Part shown: piece by piece, positions 1 through 9,351 of the stretch
How the letters are laid out: the number at the start of each line of letters is the position of its first letter
Position numbering within the stretch: position 1 is the stretch's first letter
Source: Halocaridina rubra
Lineage: Eukaryota > Arthropoda > Malacostraca > Decapoda > Atyidae
DNA length: 15,692 nucleotides
Direction: 5' to 3'
NCBI GenBank assembly: GCA_037179515.1
Contig: JAXCGZ010002379.1
Location: forward strand, 47,501-63,192
Notes under the pieces: model-generated
Databases searched by the model: none
What the model saw: only the letters and a program-made list of their open reading frames with translations
Told to the model about the DNA's origin: nothing
Made by a program: the position numbers and the translations under genes

Positions 1-908
1 GCCATGTTGTCTCACTGACAAAAAGTTGAAGAATTCCAAGTGAAAAGAAATGCGTTTTCTAGTAGTTTCTCATGACTTTGCAAATTATGCTGGTCAGGAA
101 CACAGGCCTATTGCTTAGTGCTGTATCCTTCCTTCCTTTTTTGAAGATAGGTGCCACGTCCACTTGTATCCAGCATCTTGAAATCTCCCCAGATTTCAGC
201 AACTTTTCGAATATGATGCATAGCGTCGCCAATATTGGCTTAGCGCATTTCTTAAGTATGTAAGGAGAAATATCATCAGGACCTGTAGCTTTATGGGAAT
301 CTATCTCCATCAACGCTTTGCTTACCTCTGTGGCTGAAAAGATGATGTTTTCTAATACTGGCCTATGATTTCTTATCACGTCAATCTGAGGGGGCAAAGT
401 ATACTTTACTATAAATACTGACAGAAACTCCTTGTTAAATTCTTAGTAGATCTCTTCATCTATTTCAGTGACGCTTCCATCAGCTCTCTCTAACTTTAAA
501 ATCCATACTTTGACCTTCAGTTTTCCTCTGATAAGGCTCTGGAAAATCTTGGGATTTTTTTTAGCCTTCCTGGTGATATCCCTTCAAAATCTCTCTCTGC
601 CTCTCCTTTTTAATTAGGTAACCATTTCTTGCTCTTTTAAAGGTCTGCCAGGCATTTATATTTTTTCTCCTCCTATGCCTATTCTGGCATTTGTCTCTCC
701 ACTCCTTATCTCTCTTGCACTCATTATTGAATCATTTCTCTCTGGCATGAATAATTCCTATTTTGGTAAAAGGAATGCAGCAAGGGACTATCTTCCCGTA
801 TTCCTCACATAAAATATTTCATACATATCTAGAACAGATTTGCTATTGATTAAGGTCCTCAAGTCTATAACTACAAAAAGCTCATTAATTTTGTTGTAAT
901 CTCCTTTC
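1..908 (-). mobile_element. LINE-A copy a: decayed non-LTR retrotransposon fragment (linker plus N-terminal RT)
   Basis: Read on the minus strand, 59-397 encodes the start of a reverse transcriptase: VLENIIFSATEVSKALMEID, then the HKATGPDDISPYILKKC block, then VAPIFKKGRKDTAL. This matches the intact copy at 13737-15287 almost residue for residue. Upstream in the sense direction (398-908), the frame decodes with a few stops as the linker between endonuclease and RT typical of arthropod CR1/Jockey-superfamily LINEs, with motifs GDYNKINELF, MYEIF and NAWQTFKRARNGYLIKK. Stops occur near 435 and 575 and the RT frame breaks near 60. The element leaves the window at base 1, just at the QHGF motif, so motifs A to C lie outside. 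No endonuclease is seen beyond about 908. It cannot make a functional enzyme. Clade assignment (CR1/L2/Rex-like) is by resemblance only. Confidence 0.85.
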
Positions 909-1846
909 GGATAGTTTCTGTAAATATACGGACACAATATATATACCTATTCATTTATATCAAATATACACGTATATTCGTATGTATACTGTGTAGTTCA
1001 TTCTTAAGGTTAGCTGAAGAAGAAAGGTAAAAATCTGAGACTCCAAAGGTTTTAACCATTAACCTGTCACCTGTCTTCGGAAAACGCTTATTACCGAGCA
1101 TGTGCGAACAAAGAACAATTATATGTAACAGTGCTTCCACCCATTTTCTCGCCTAATGGGAGGGAACCCTAGTTTAGCCCTAGTACCAGGGACCCTTACT
1201 AAGGAAGGGAGTTTGTGAGACACCTTTCTTTACGAAAAAAAAATGAGTTGTTCTCATGTTACGCTACGAGACACTGGTGTCGAAGAATGCGCATTAGAGA
1301 TACGTGGATTAAGGAGACATTCGAGCTTGATTACGAGTCTCTCGATAATTTGATGTTTTTTGTTGACGTTTGGGTTTTCCAGACAGATAAGCACAGATAT
1401 ACATGTGTGTTTCTATCAACACACCTTTCTACATGTGTAATGAATAATGAGCTCATTTTAGTAGCACTCTCGTAGGTATAATATATATTAGAAAATACAT
1501 TATTCTGTATGATGAAGATTTAATCTAAGGTGAGGAGACTTATTTATTGATTTACATATCAACAATTCACAATATTCCTTATGAATATTTGCATGTATGC
1601 TTATGCATGTGATATTAATTACATTTTTGTTGGTACAAAAATGTAGAAGATTGGGGTCATAATTGACGAAATAGAATAACTGTAAGTAATTATCTTGAAA
1701 TTTTGGGAAGATTGTCTTACGATCCTCTTTACAGAGTTAAAATCTGTTGTATTGTGAAAGGATAGCGAAGATTGTGGTTTCTTTAATAACATAATTAGAT
1801 TAACTATATACTTGTTGTTCTCTTACAATTTACTTGCTTTCTCAAT
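909..1846. other. AT-rich intergenic stretch, nothing recognised
   Basis: About 940 bases without a recognisable gene. Short open frames exist at 1215-1475 (+) and 955-1140 (-), but they show no motif, no family resemblance and no compositional signal above chance. The stretch lies just upstream of the gag relic that starts at 1847, so it could hold that element's leader or LTR; I could not identify LTR ends or a convincing primer binding site. A small imperfect palindrome centred on GTAC occurs near 1180-1195. Confidence 0.5.
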
Positions 1847-2580
1847 ATGACAGTTAAACCTGAGGCATTACAACGTCTTCGGGAATTGGTTTAACGTGAT
1901 TGTGTTCTCTGTCAAACAAAGCTTACTAAGGATGATGAAACATTTGTTGATGCCTATTTAGAAGGAATGTCATCAAAAGCTGACACAAATATTTTGAAGA
2001 CATAATAGCTAATATGAAAAATATGTCGAGGATAAGCCCTTAAATACAACATGAAAATATAGCTAAAACTGTAAAGGAGATAAGCTTAGCTGTCCTAGAA
2101 CGGATTTGTATGTTAGGAGATATGAAGAGTGCTAGGGCTCCTAATTCTGAGAGTTCAATCTTTCCATTGGACACCTTAAACCTAGATTTCCTGAAATAAA
2201 AATACCGCAGTTCACTGGAGCCTATGATCAATGAAATGAGTTTAGGGATACGTTTAACAATTTAGTACATAGGATTTCCATGCCAAGTATGATAAAGTTT
2301 ACAATCCTAAGGAATCCCATTACGGGAGGTGCCAAAAGCACCATAAAGGGATATCCCATTGATAATGAGAGTTATGTTGAATGCATTTAAGAGCTGCAAG
2401 CTGTATGTGCCAACAAGGGTAGGACTATATGGAATTTAATGAGGAAGCTGGTGAAGTTACCAATATCCACTTCTAATTGTTCACCACTTTTTAAAAGCAG
2501 GAATTAGAAGCCGTTACTCCAAGTCTTTAAAATTATAGAGAATGAAAGAACACTGATTGGGTGTTTTCAGAACTCGTGAT
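1847..2580 (+). pseudogene. BEL/Pao-type retrotransposon gag relic
   Basis: The sense frame from 2181 reads PRFPEIKIPQFTGAYDQ, a TGA at 2232, NEFRDTFNNLVHR, then KFTILRNPITGGAKSTIKGY and NESYVECI before a TAA at 2388. That order (P-x-F-x-G, F-x-F-x-LVH, KF-x-LR, G-A-x-x-x-I-x-G, the Y of the next helix) is the signature of the DUF1759-type gag domain of BEL/Pao LTR retrotransposons, which builds the particle. A possible gag start is ATG 1847, reading MTVKPEALQRLRELV, a TAA, then CVLCQTKLTKDDETFVDAYL; this part fits poorly to anything specific. At least four in-frame stops make it dead. No protease, RT, RNase H, integrase or LTR is visible downstream, where the sequence passes into a DNA transposon by 2726. 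The domain call is good; the exact limits are guesses. Confidence 0.7.
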
Positions 2581-2725
2581 AATGAAATTATCAGATGTAA
2601 AGATCTGGATTAGCGTGAAAACTGATACAAAATATCCTATATTTGAAACCCTTATAAAGTGTTGTAGTGCTTATTTGCTCATCGCTTTGATTTGCTTGTT
2701 TTTGCGATAAGTTTTGGCTTGTATT

Positions 2726-4560
2726 ATGCTTCCCAAGAGAATAGCAGATTCTTCTGATGGCAGTTCTTAGGAAAAAGGAAAACCATGCCAATGGAAGTAA
2801 ATTTAGAAATAGTGACACGCTAGGGAAAGGGAGAAACTGCTACCAATATTGGCCGATTACTTGGGTTAAGCCATGTGACCATAACAATGATAATTAAGGA
2901 TATCGAATGCAACCTTGAACATGTGAAAGGTTCTGTTCCTATAAAGTCCACTGTGATTACTAAGCAGCGTAGTGGCTTAATGAATGAAATGGAAAGGATA
3001 TTAGTGCTTTGACTGGATGACCAGCATCAACAGCATACCCCAGAGAGCCTTATGTTGATTCAGTAAAAAGCAAAACGGTTGTTTAAGGTTGGGAAAATGG
3101 AAAGGGGGGAAGGAAGTGAAAGTGAAGAGTAATTATTATGCGGTTTAAGGCTTGTATTAATTTATATAACCTTAAGGTGCAAGATGAAGCAGCTAGTGGT
3201 GATGAAAAAGCAGCAAATGAGTTTCTTAGTGCGTTGGCTGAGATAATTAGGGAGGGGGGTTACTGTAATGAGCTAGTACTTAATGTTAATGAGTTCGGCT
3301 TGTTTTAGAAGCATATACCTAGTTATACATACATTCTTAAGGAGAAGAGAACATCAGGCCATAAAGTCAGCAAGGAAAAACTGACTTTGCTTTTGTAGGC
3401 TAATGCTGCTGGCGACTTCAAACTAAAAATCCTTGTTGGTTTACTTGGAAGAAAATCCAAGGGCACTCAAGAGCATTTGGAAGGGTCAACTGCCTGGCAT
3501 CTGTAAGTTGAACAAGGATTTTCGAGGACTGGTTCAGCAATCATTCTGTGCCAGAGGTGGAGTGGTACAGTGACTCCAAGGGTAGGCCCTTTAAGGTGTT
3601 GCTAGTGCTGAACATTACCCCTAGTCACCCTGCCCATTTACATGACTTTCATCCTAATATCAAGAAGGTTTACCTTCCACCTAATGCTACTGCCCTTTTA
3701 CAACCAGTGGATCAGGGTGTCATTGCCTCTTTTAAGGCCTACTACCTCCAAAGGACAATCACTGTGACTCTAAAGGAAACTGAGAAGTACAAGAACTTGA
3801 ATTTCAAGGAATTTTGTAAGTCTTACAACATTCTTCAAGCTGTCAAGGACATTGCTGATTCTTGGGAGAAAGTAAAGTAGACGAACTTGAATTGAGTATG
3901 AAAGAAACTGTATCCCCAGTTTGAGAATGACTTTCATGGAGTTGAGGAGACAACTGAGGCTGTCACCAAAAATGTTGTTGCTCTGAGTAAGGAGCTTAAG
4001 TTGAAAGTGGGAATTGATGATGTCTCAGAGCTGCTGGAGTCTCATGGAGAGGAGTTATCTGCTGGGGAGCTCATTAAACTGGTGAAGCAGATGCTTGAAG
4101 AGGAGGAAGAAATACCAACCCCAGACTCTAAGAAACTTACAAGTCAGGGTTTGGAAGAAAGTTCTGCCCTGATAGAGGAAGAGTTGGCTTGATTTGAGAC
4201 TGAGGACCTCAACATTGCCAAGTACTCTAAAGTTCCCAAAGGGGTCATGGATTGCATGCAGTGCTGCAAGGAAATTTTGGGGGAGAAGAAGAGGTCATCC
4301 TTCCAGAATCGCCAGGACATTTTTTCTAGAAGGTAAAGCAACCAGCAACAGATCCTGTACCCTCTACCTCAGCTGCCTCTCCACACTCACCTGCCCCAGT
4401 ATCTCCAGCACCCGCATCAAGTTCTCCTGCCTTTCCATGCTCACCTGCATGAGTCTCTCCTGCACATGCTCCTCCAGCTTCCTCAAGCCAATAAACCTGT
4501 CTCTCCTTCCCTTGCAATGCCACTTCCAGTGTGCAAGCCACCCAAAGGAGTAAAGGTAAA
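2726..4560 (+). mobile_element. Broken Tigger/pogo-like (TIGD1-like) transposase pseudogene
   Basis: Tc1/mariner-superfamily Tigger transposases bind DNA with an N-terminal helix-turn-helix plus a CENP-B-type helix-turn-helix and cut with a DDE/DDD domain. Pieces in order: an N-terminus from ATG 2726 (MLPKRIADSSDGSS); the first helix-turn-helix (MPMEVNLEIV, NIGRLLGLSHVTI); EHVKGSVPIKSTVITKQRSG and the second DNA-binding helix region; the catalytic core (VNEFGLF near 3285, LTLLL and ANAAGDFKLK near 3385-3430, PEVEWYSDSKGRPFKVLLVL from 3551, YLPPNATALLQPVDQGVIAS near 3680-3730, KSYNILQAVKDI near 3820); then a DVSELLESHGEEL segment and an acidic tail to about 4320; and, after a frameshift near 4320, a Pro/Ser/Ala-rich tail. 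Stops include 3010, 3306 and 3878. Two catalytic aspartates are Asn (codons 3288 and 3611); only the third (3710) remains. No terminal inverted repeats were found by eye. Confidence 0.88.
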
Positions 4561-4639
4561 GAATTGTTCTCTTTCAAGGCCTAGCTATGTTTTCGTACAT
4601 CATAGATATGTTGTGTTTTTATGCCTTAGATTATGAACT

Positions 4640-5415
4640 TTACTACTTTGGAAAAGTGCTAAACCAATATATGTGGCACTATGCATCATAGTTGAAAAGT
4701 CGCTGAAAATTGGGAGATTCCAAGATGCTGGAAACAAACGAACGTGGTACCTATCTTCGAGAAGGGAAGGAGTGATATAGCTCAAAACTATAGGCATGTC
4801 TCCTTGACCAGCATAGTTTGCAAAGTTATGGAAAAACTACAAACAAAATACATCTCTCTTCACTTGGAAACCTTCAACAATATGTCAGTGAGACAACATG
4901 GCTTCAGAGAAGGTAGATCAACAGTAACAAACTTACTAAAATACTATTATGAGGTAAGTTGGATCTTACTGGAAAAATAGGGCTGGACAGAATGAATATT
5001 TCTAAATTTTCCAGAAGGCATTTGTTATAGTCTCACACAGGAGAATTATTAAGAAGCTACAAGCCATGGCAAAAATTGGAGAAAAAATCTTGGAATAGAT
5101 AAAATCTTACTTAGAAGGAAAGGAATAGAGGGTTAGAGTTAGACACGCAGTGTCTTAATGAGCAAGGGTTAGTAGTGATGCTCCACAGGGTTTAATTTTA
5201 GGGCCACTTTTGTTCCCTGTATACGTAAATGACCAACCAGAGTCTGCATATTGATTTTTTAATATGTATGCAGAAGATTGAAAGATTGTGAAGAAAGTAA
5301 GAGACGAGAACAATAATAGAGACCTTCAGGAAAACCTAAATAGTCTGCATTTGTGGTAAAAAAAAAAAGTGGTTAATGAAATTCATTGCTTTAAAATGTA
5401 AGGTAATGAGAATGG
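4640..5415 (+). mobile_element. LINE-A copy b: decayed reverse transcriptase fragment
   Basis: Same family as the intact copy at 13737-15287 but in plus orientation. Recognisable blocks: the QDAGNK region near 4725, VPIFEKGRSDIAQNYRHV at about 4748-4800, LTSIVCKVMEKL, RQHGFREGRSTVTNLL at about 4890-4938, the motif A area near 5000-5040 (scrambled, catalytic Asp not readable), YLEGKE then RVRVRHAVS near 5110-5160, the GPLLFPVYVND area near 5200-5230, MYAED in place of FADD near 5263, and KWLMKFIALKCKVMRMG ending near 5415. There are many stops (for example 4978) and small indels, so no enzyme can be made. The similarity starts at about 4640, in the middle of the RT N-terminus, and stops abruptly at about 5415 where LINE-B begins. 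The C-terminal domain and 3' tail are missing. Confidence 0.85.
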
Positions 5416-5580
5416 GTGCAGCTTATGGCCCCCAGTACCCGGAATAGAGGGATGGTAAGAATCTCCGGGGTTCTTGTTGACTCCACTACTGGAATGAGGG
5501 TAGACAAGCCTGGTGATAGTAATGGTTTTACCCTTAACCTTGCATTTCCTAATAGATCTGCTCCTATCACTTTTCAATTT

Positions 5581-6202
5581 TCTAACATTAGTGGCCTGAA
5601 CTTTACTCTTTCATCTGTGGAACAGCACATCCTAACCTCCTCCTTTTCTCTGAACCCAGCTGTCTAGCCATGCTTTCACTGACTCATCTCAAATATCTAA
5701 CAATAACCTGTATTTTCGTTTTCATTCCAAAGGTGGGGTCTGTGCCTACTGCAACACTAACACACCTATTGCAAGGCTCATGGGCCTTGAATCTCCTGAC
5801 TTTGATGCTCTCTGGCTGAAAATCTATCTCTCCACTTCCACTATATTCCTTTACTTCTGCTACTGTTCTCCAAACACCACTGACTTTGTGTCATTCTTTG
5901 AATATCTATCCTCTTGCCATAAGTCCTTGCTATCTTCTCACCCGCATGCTGAAGCACTCTATATTGGAAACTTCAATGTTCACCACAGTGAGTGGCTTAA
6001 TTCTACCCACACTGATGTGGGAGGAAGCGAGGCCGTTACTTTCTCTATTACTTACGATATGCAGCAAATTATCAAACATCCTATTCGTGTTCCCAATCAT
6101 CCCAAACGTGCGGCCAACACTCTTGGCCTATTTCTTACTTTTATACCTTTATCCTATTCTTATTTTGTGCTCTCCCCTTTAGGTAAATCTAACCATCTGT
6201 GA
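5581..6202 (+). pseudogene. LINE-B AP endonuclease domain, catalytically damaged
   Basis: This domain nicks target DNA so that the RT can prime on it. Visible in order: the N-terminal SNISGLN motif (5578-5598, carrying the metal-site Asn), SSVEQH, the FSEP motif with the metal-binding Glu codon at 5652-5654 (after a frameshift near 5630), FRFHSKGGVCAYCNTNTPIA (5716-5775), LESPDFDALWLKI (5786-5824), SSHPHAEALYIGNFNVHHSEW (5930-5995), and PLGKSNHL at the end. The usual G-D-F-N is G-N-F-N here (Asn codon 5969-5971) and the usual S-D-H is S-N-H (Asn codon 6191-6193), so two key aspartates are replaced. A TGA at 6200 then interrupts the frame that would continue into the linker. The family call is strong; loss of activity is inferred from the replaced residues. 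Confidence 0.85.
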
Positions 6203-6862
6203 TCTCAATCTCTTCCAATTTCGCTCCCCCTCTATCAATCCCTCCTATTCAGTGATGCGTATTTCGCCTAACTATCTCTTTTACTTTCCAAGGGATGACT
6301 GCTGCTTTTGGGCCCACAACCCTGACCAGGTAGCCCTAAACATTGCCGAGATCATAACCTCGGGAATGGAGGCGTACATCCCCTCCTCTATGAAACCTTT
6401 TTCTCCCCCTAATCATTGCTTTGACCATGCCTGTTCCATGGCTATCAAGGCCAGGGATCAGGCACACCGGTCATGCCAAGTCTTACCTTTTGATTTACCT
6501 CTCTCTGCTTTCATTGTAGCTAGGAATAGCTGTACTGCTCAAATTCGAAGGTCTAAAGCTTCCTTAATAAGAAATAAAGTTGATTACCTTAACTCTTCTC
6601 CCAATGACAAATGCATCTCGTCCTTAGCCAAAAACCTCTCCAAAAACTTCTGTAACTCAAGCTTTTCCCCCTCATTCGTTCAGATGGCTCTATAGCTTGC
6701 TCTCCCACTGACAAAGTCACTTCTTTGGGCTCTCATTTTTCTGCCAACTCTACCGTAAATGATTCCAGCACGCCTGTGCCTCATTCTTTGCCCCTCTCGA
6801 ACGCTATGCCTTCCTTTATCCTTTCTTCGCACAAAGTTCATAAGGTTCTACGCTCTCTTCGT
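6203..6862 (+). pseudogene. LINE-B linker and first codons of RT
   Basis: This continues the endonuclease frame past the TGA at 6200. It is open from the ATG at 6252 to a TAG near 6693: NYLFYFPRDDCCFWAHNPDQ, EAYIPSS, then HACSMAIKARDQAH, FIVARNSCTAQIRRSKASLI and SLAKNLSKNFCNSSF. These are the conserved segments between endonuclease and RT in this arthropod LINE family. After a one-base shift near 6665 the frame resumes as RSDGSIACSPTDKVTSLGSH, FSANSTVNDS, and PSFILSSHKVHKVLRSLR. The last residues are the first strand of the RT domain. The deletion junction follows immediately. The role of the linker is not well known; it lies between the nicking and polymerising domains. Confidence 0.8.
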
Positions 6863-7243
6863 ATACTTATATCCTTGAGAGGGTTGAATCTAAGGCATTG
6901 AGACTTATTAGTGATCCTTCTCTTACTTCAAATCTGGATTTTCATTCTCTTTGCAGTAAGGTATCATCCTTTTTTTCTTTTCTATCGCTATTACTTGCAT
7001 CGCTGCTCTGATGAGTTGACGAGTTGCATCCCTCTCCCACTATCTAGGCCTCGTGGCACTCACCAAGTGGCCTTGTCTCACAGGTACTGTGTGGAGATTT
7101 GTTACTCGCAGATTAGTTGGTGCAGCAACTGCTTCTTCCCATCTACCTCCAGACTCTGGAACTCTCTTCCTCCTTCTATCTTTCCTAATTTTTATAACCT
7201 AATTCCTTTCAAAAAGCGAATCTATCGTCATATCAGGACCTAA
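6863..7243 (+). pseudogene. LINE-B RT C-terminal domain, joined by deletion
   Basis: The text resumes with YILERVESKALRLISDPSLT, which in the sister copy at 10884-12303 lies about 120 residues after motif C. It then runs through the Arg/Ser-rich segment, and the frame from 6911 reads a shifted C-terminal tail with [20 protein letters not shown] and YRHIRT before a TAA at 7241. In this family the segment after the polymerase probably binds RNA. Several frame changes lie between 6863 and 7000. Without the polymerase this piece cannot act on its own. Confidence 0.8.
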
Positions 7244-7427
7244 TCCTGCCATATATCTAGATCCTCAGTACTTTGACTATTCTTTCAGTCTGTCCTTTCC
7301 CTTTGTGTATCATTACCTCATCTTTGCTTTGTCCGTAACCTTTTTCTTTTCTTTGTTTCAATGTTTTCTTCGTTTCCGGGCCTTCATTAATGAGGGCAAT
7401 TTTTGTGCCTGTTCCGGTGTCACACTC
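7244..7427 (+). other. LINE-B 3' UTR and 3' terminal module
   Basis: Noncoding tail after the stop codon. It aligns with the reverse complement of 10884-11060: both contain ATTACCT-ATCT-TGC-TTGTCC, AACCTTTTTCTTTTC, a CCGGGCC/GCCCGG segment, TGATGAGGGCA or its variant AATGAGGGCA, TTTTTGTGCC, and CGGTGTCACACTCATA. The last 50 or so bases (7376-7427) are the module also found at 13071-13142. In non-LTR elements such a 3' end is what the RT recognises to start copying. Confidence 0.8.
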
Positions 7428-7820
<393 letters not shown>

Positions 7821-8116
7821 ATCGCTTACTTCTACTTAAACGATATTTGAGTTGTTGTAATTTGCACACTCTATATTTGGGCTCATACTCATATATTACA
7901 GAACAAATGGCGTAATATTTTTCCATATGTAAAATCTTTAATATCTATAATGAACAGTGATAAAGCTGTAGTGTGAAAAGCGTATTATATGACATATGAG
8001 ACTGAATTTTTATATGAAATATTGTATCACTTCCATTTATTTTCAGTCTTCCTGTACAGTCTGTCCATATAAAAGAATACATCAAAGCTCCCCTGTGACT
8101 TTCATTCAACATTTTA

Positions 8117-9351
8117 ATGTACATGGAGGAATTAAGCGAGAGTAGTGTAGGGAATACTCCAACTTTGGTAGTCTGTGTTAAACCTAAAGAAAAACCATTT
8201 TCCTGAATCGAATGTGGCAAGTCCTTTCCTCGTAAATACAGTTATAGAGTGCACACGCAAGAAAAGCCATTCACTTTCTTCACATGTGAAAAAACATTTA
8301 AGAGAAAATGCCATTTCGTGTGACACATGAGGACACATACCAAAGAGAATGAGGAAAGGGATGTCATCGAAAATGCACTCTGCGCAATGAATGTATTCAA
8401 TGATTTACCATGAAAAGTACTCTTCACAGTCATTCGAGAACACCAACACTTGAAAAAACTTTTTCTTTTATTGAAAAGTCATATTTTTTTTAAAGAATGT
8501 GGGAAGAGTTATCATTCAAAAAGTAATCTAGCAGTCCATATGAGATCACATGCTCCAGAGAGACCGTATTCATATTCTTTATGTGACAGGGGCTTTACTC
8601 AGTCATGCCTTGTCAACAAACACATGAAGATACATACAAAAGAAAGACACTTTAAATGTAATGAATGTGGTTGATGATTTACCCAAAAATCTGCTCTTCA
8701 TTGGTATTTGAGAACGCACTCACCTGAACAACTGCATACTTGTACCGAATGTAGAAAAGGATTTCGTACAAAAATGACTCTAACTGTCAATATAAGATCA
8801 CATACTGAAGAAAGATCTTATTCTTTTAGTGATGGTGGATTATGTTTCCCCAAAAAATGCTGAACTTCAAAGTCACACAAAAGTGCGTTTGGTAGAGAAA
8901 CCTTACTCGTGTAGTAAGTACGGAACAAAATTTAGGTACTCCCAGACCTAGGGAAACACATGAAAATTCATATTGAAGGCAAAAGAATTAATACTCAAAA
9001 GAATTTCGATTTGCTTAACATTACTTCTCCAGGAAATCATAAAGCTCCTGTTATCAGTGCAGTTCAAAACAAACTGACATTTCAGATCTTTTAGAGCAGT
9101 TAAAAAGTGGTGAAAATAACATGTTATCTGCTCAGGCTCTTAAATGCAATCCTAAAATTGATTCAGATCTCTTTAGTAGCAATCAAGAGAAAGAGGATAC
9201 AACACTAAGTTCACAAAAGATGGAGGACGAAGATGAGCTTATTAGCATTAAAGAGGAACCACTTTTTCCCGAAGATGGACACAATGAAAAAATTATGTTG
9301 ATGACACTAAAGGAAGCAAAGACCTTAGAAGCCTTCATCCTAAACCACTGA
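8117..9351 (+). pseudogene. Decayed C2H2 zinc-finger protein gene
   Basis: Reading from ATG 8117 (MYMEELSESSVGNTP), a leader leads into a tandem array of about eight C2H2 fingers: ECGKSFPRKYSYRVHT with a linker, CEKTFKRKCHF, a finger in a shifted frame near 8390-8440, KECGKSYHSKSNLAVHMRSH, LCDRGFTQSCLVNKHMKIHT, CNECG followed by two stops then FTQKSALHWYLRTH, CTECRKGFRTKMTLTV, and after a shift KPYSCSKYGTKFRYSQ. Linkers such as HTKERHFKC are recognisable relatives of the TGEKP linker. A tail follows to the TGA at 9349, with ELISIKEEPLFPEDG, an acidic segment holding a sumoylation-like I-K-x-E motif. Stops at 8204, 8321, 8411, 8672 and 8675 plus shifts near 8400, 8855 and 8950 inactivate it. 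Such proteins are usually nuclear DNA-binding regulators. No intron is visible, so it may be a single-exon gene or a retrocopy; no poly(A) tract follows. I cannot name the parent gene. Confidence 0.85.

Larger units (their letters stand above)
5416..7427 (+). mobile_element. LINE-B copy 1: internally deleted non-LTR retrotransposon
   Basis: A Jockey-group-like LINE with an AP-type endonuclease, a linker, a fragment of the RT C-terminus and a 3' UTR. It is collinear with the minus-strand copy at 10884-12303 over the C-terminus and 3' UTR (6863-7427). The expected RT domain, roughly 400 codons from the start of the RT to its C-terminal fragment, is absent: the RT N-terminus (VHKVLRSLR) ends near 6862 and is followed directly by the C-terminal block LERVESKALRLISDPSLTSN. 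Several frameshifts and stops also occur outside the deletion. The 3' end reads GTGTCACACTCATA and runs straight into (TA)n. The 5' boundary against LINE-A copy b is placed at about 5416 because LINE-A similarity ends there; the first 160 bases of LINE-B were not matched to anything. Confidence 0.85.

Noticed and set aside
1270..1300. TGG-initial sequence near 1275 as a primer binding site of the gag relic
   Set aside because: TGG is common, no tRNA 3' end match could be checked, no LTR end precedes it, and it lies about 570 bases before the gag ATG.
4144..4577. Open frames on both strands over the Tigger C-terminus (4144-4341, 4326-4577, 4194-4553)
   Set aside because: The region decodes as the Tigger acidic and Pro/Ser/Ala-rich tail in the plus strand after a frameshift. 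The others are shadows.
6850..6880. Splicing as the origin of the LINE-B deletion
   Set aside because: The base pair before the resumed segment in the sister copy is CT, not AG, so a spliced retrocopy is not supported.
8204..8677. TGA stops in the zinc-finger array read as selenocysteine or by readthrough
   Set aside because: Frameshifts near 8400, 8855 and 8950 and a later TAG show general decay. No selenocysteine element was seen, and positions expected to be Arg would not need it.
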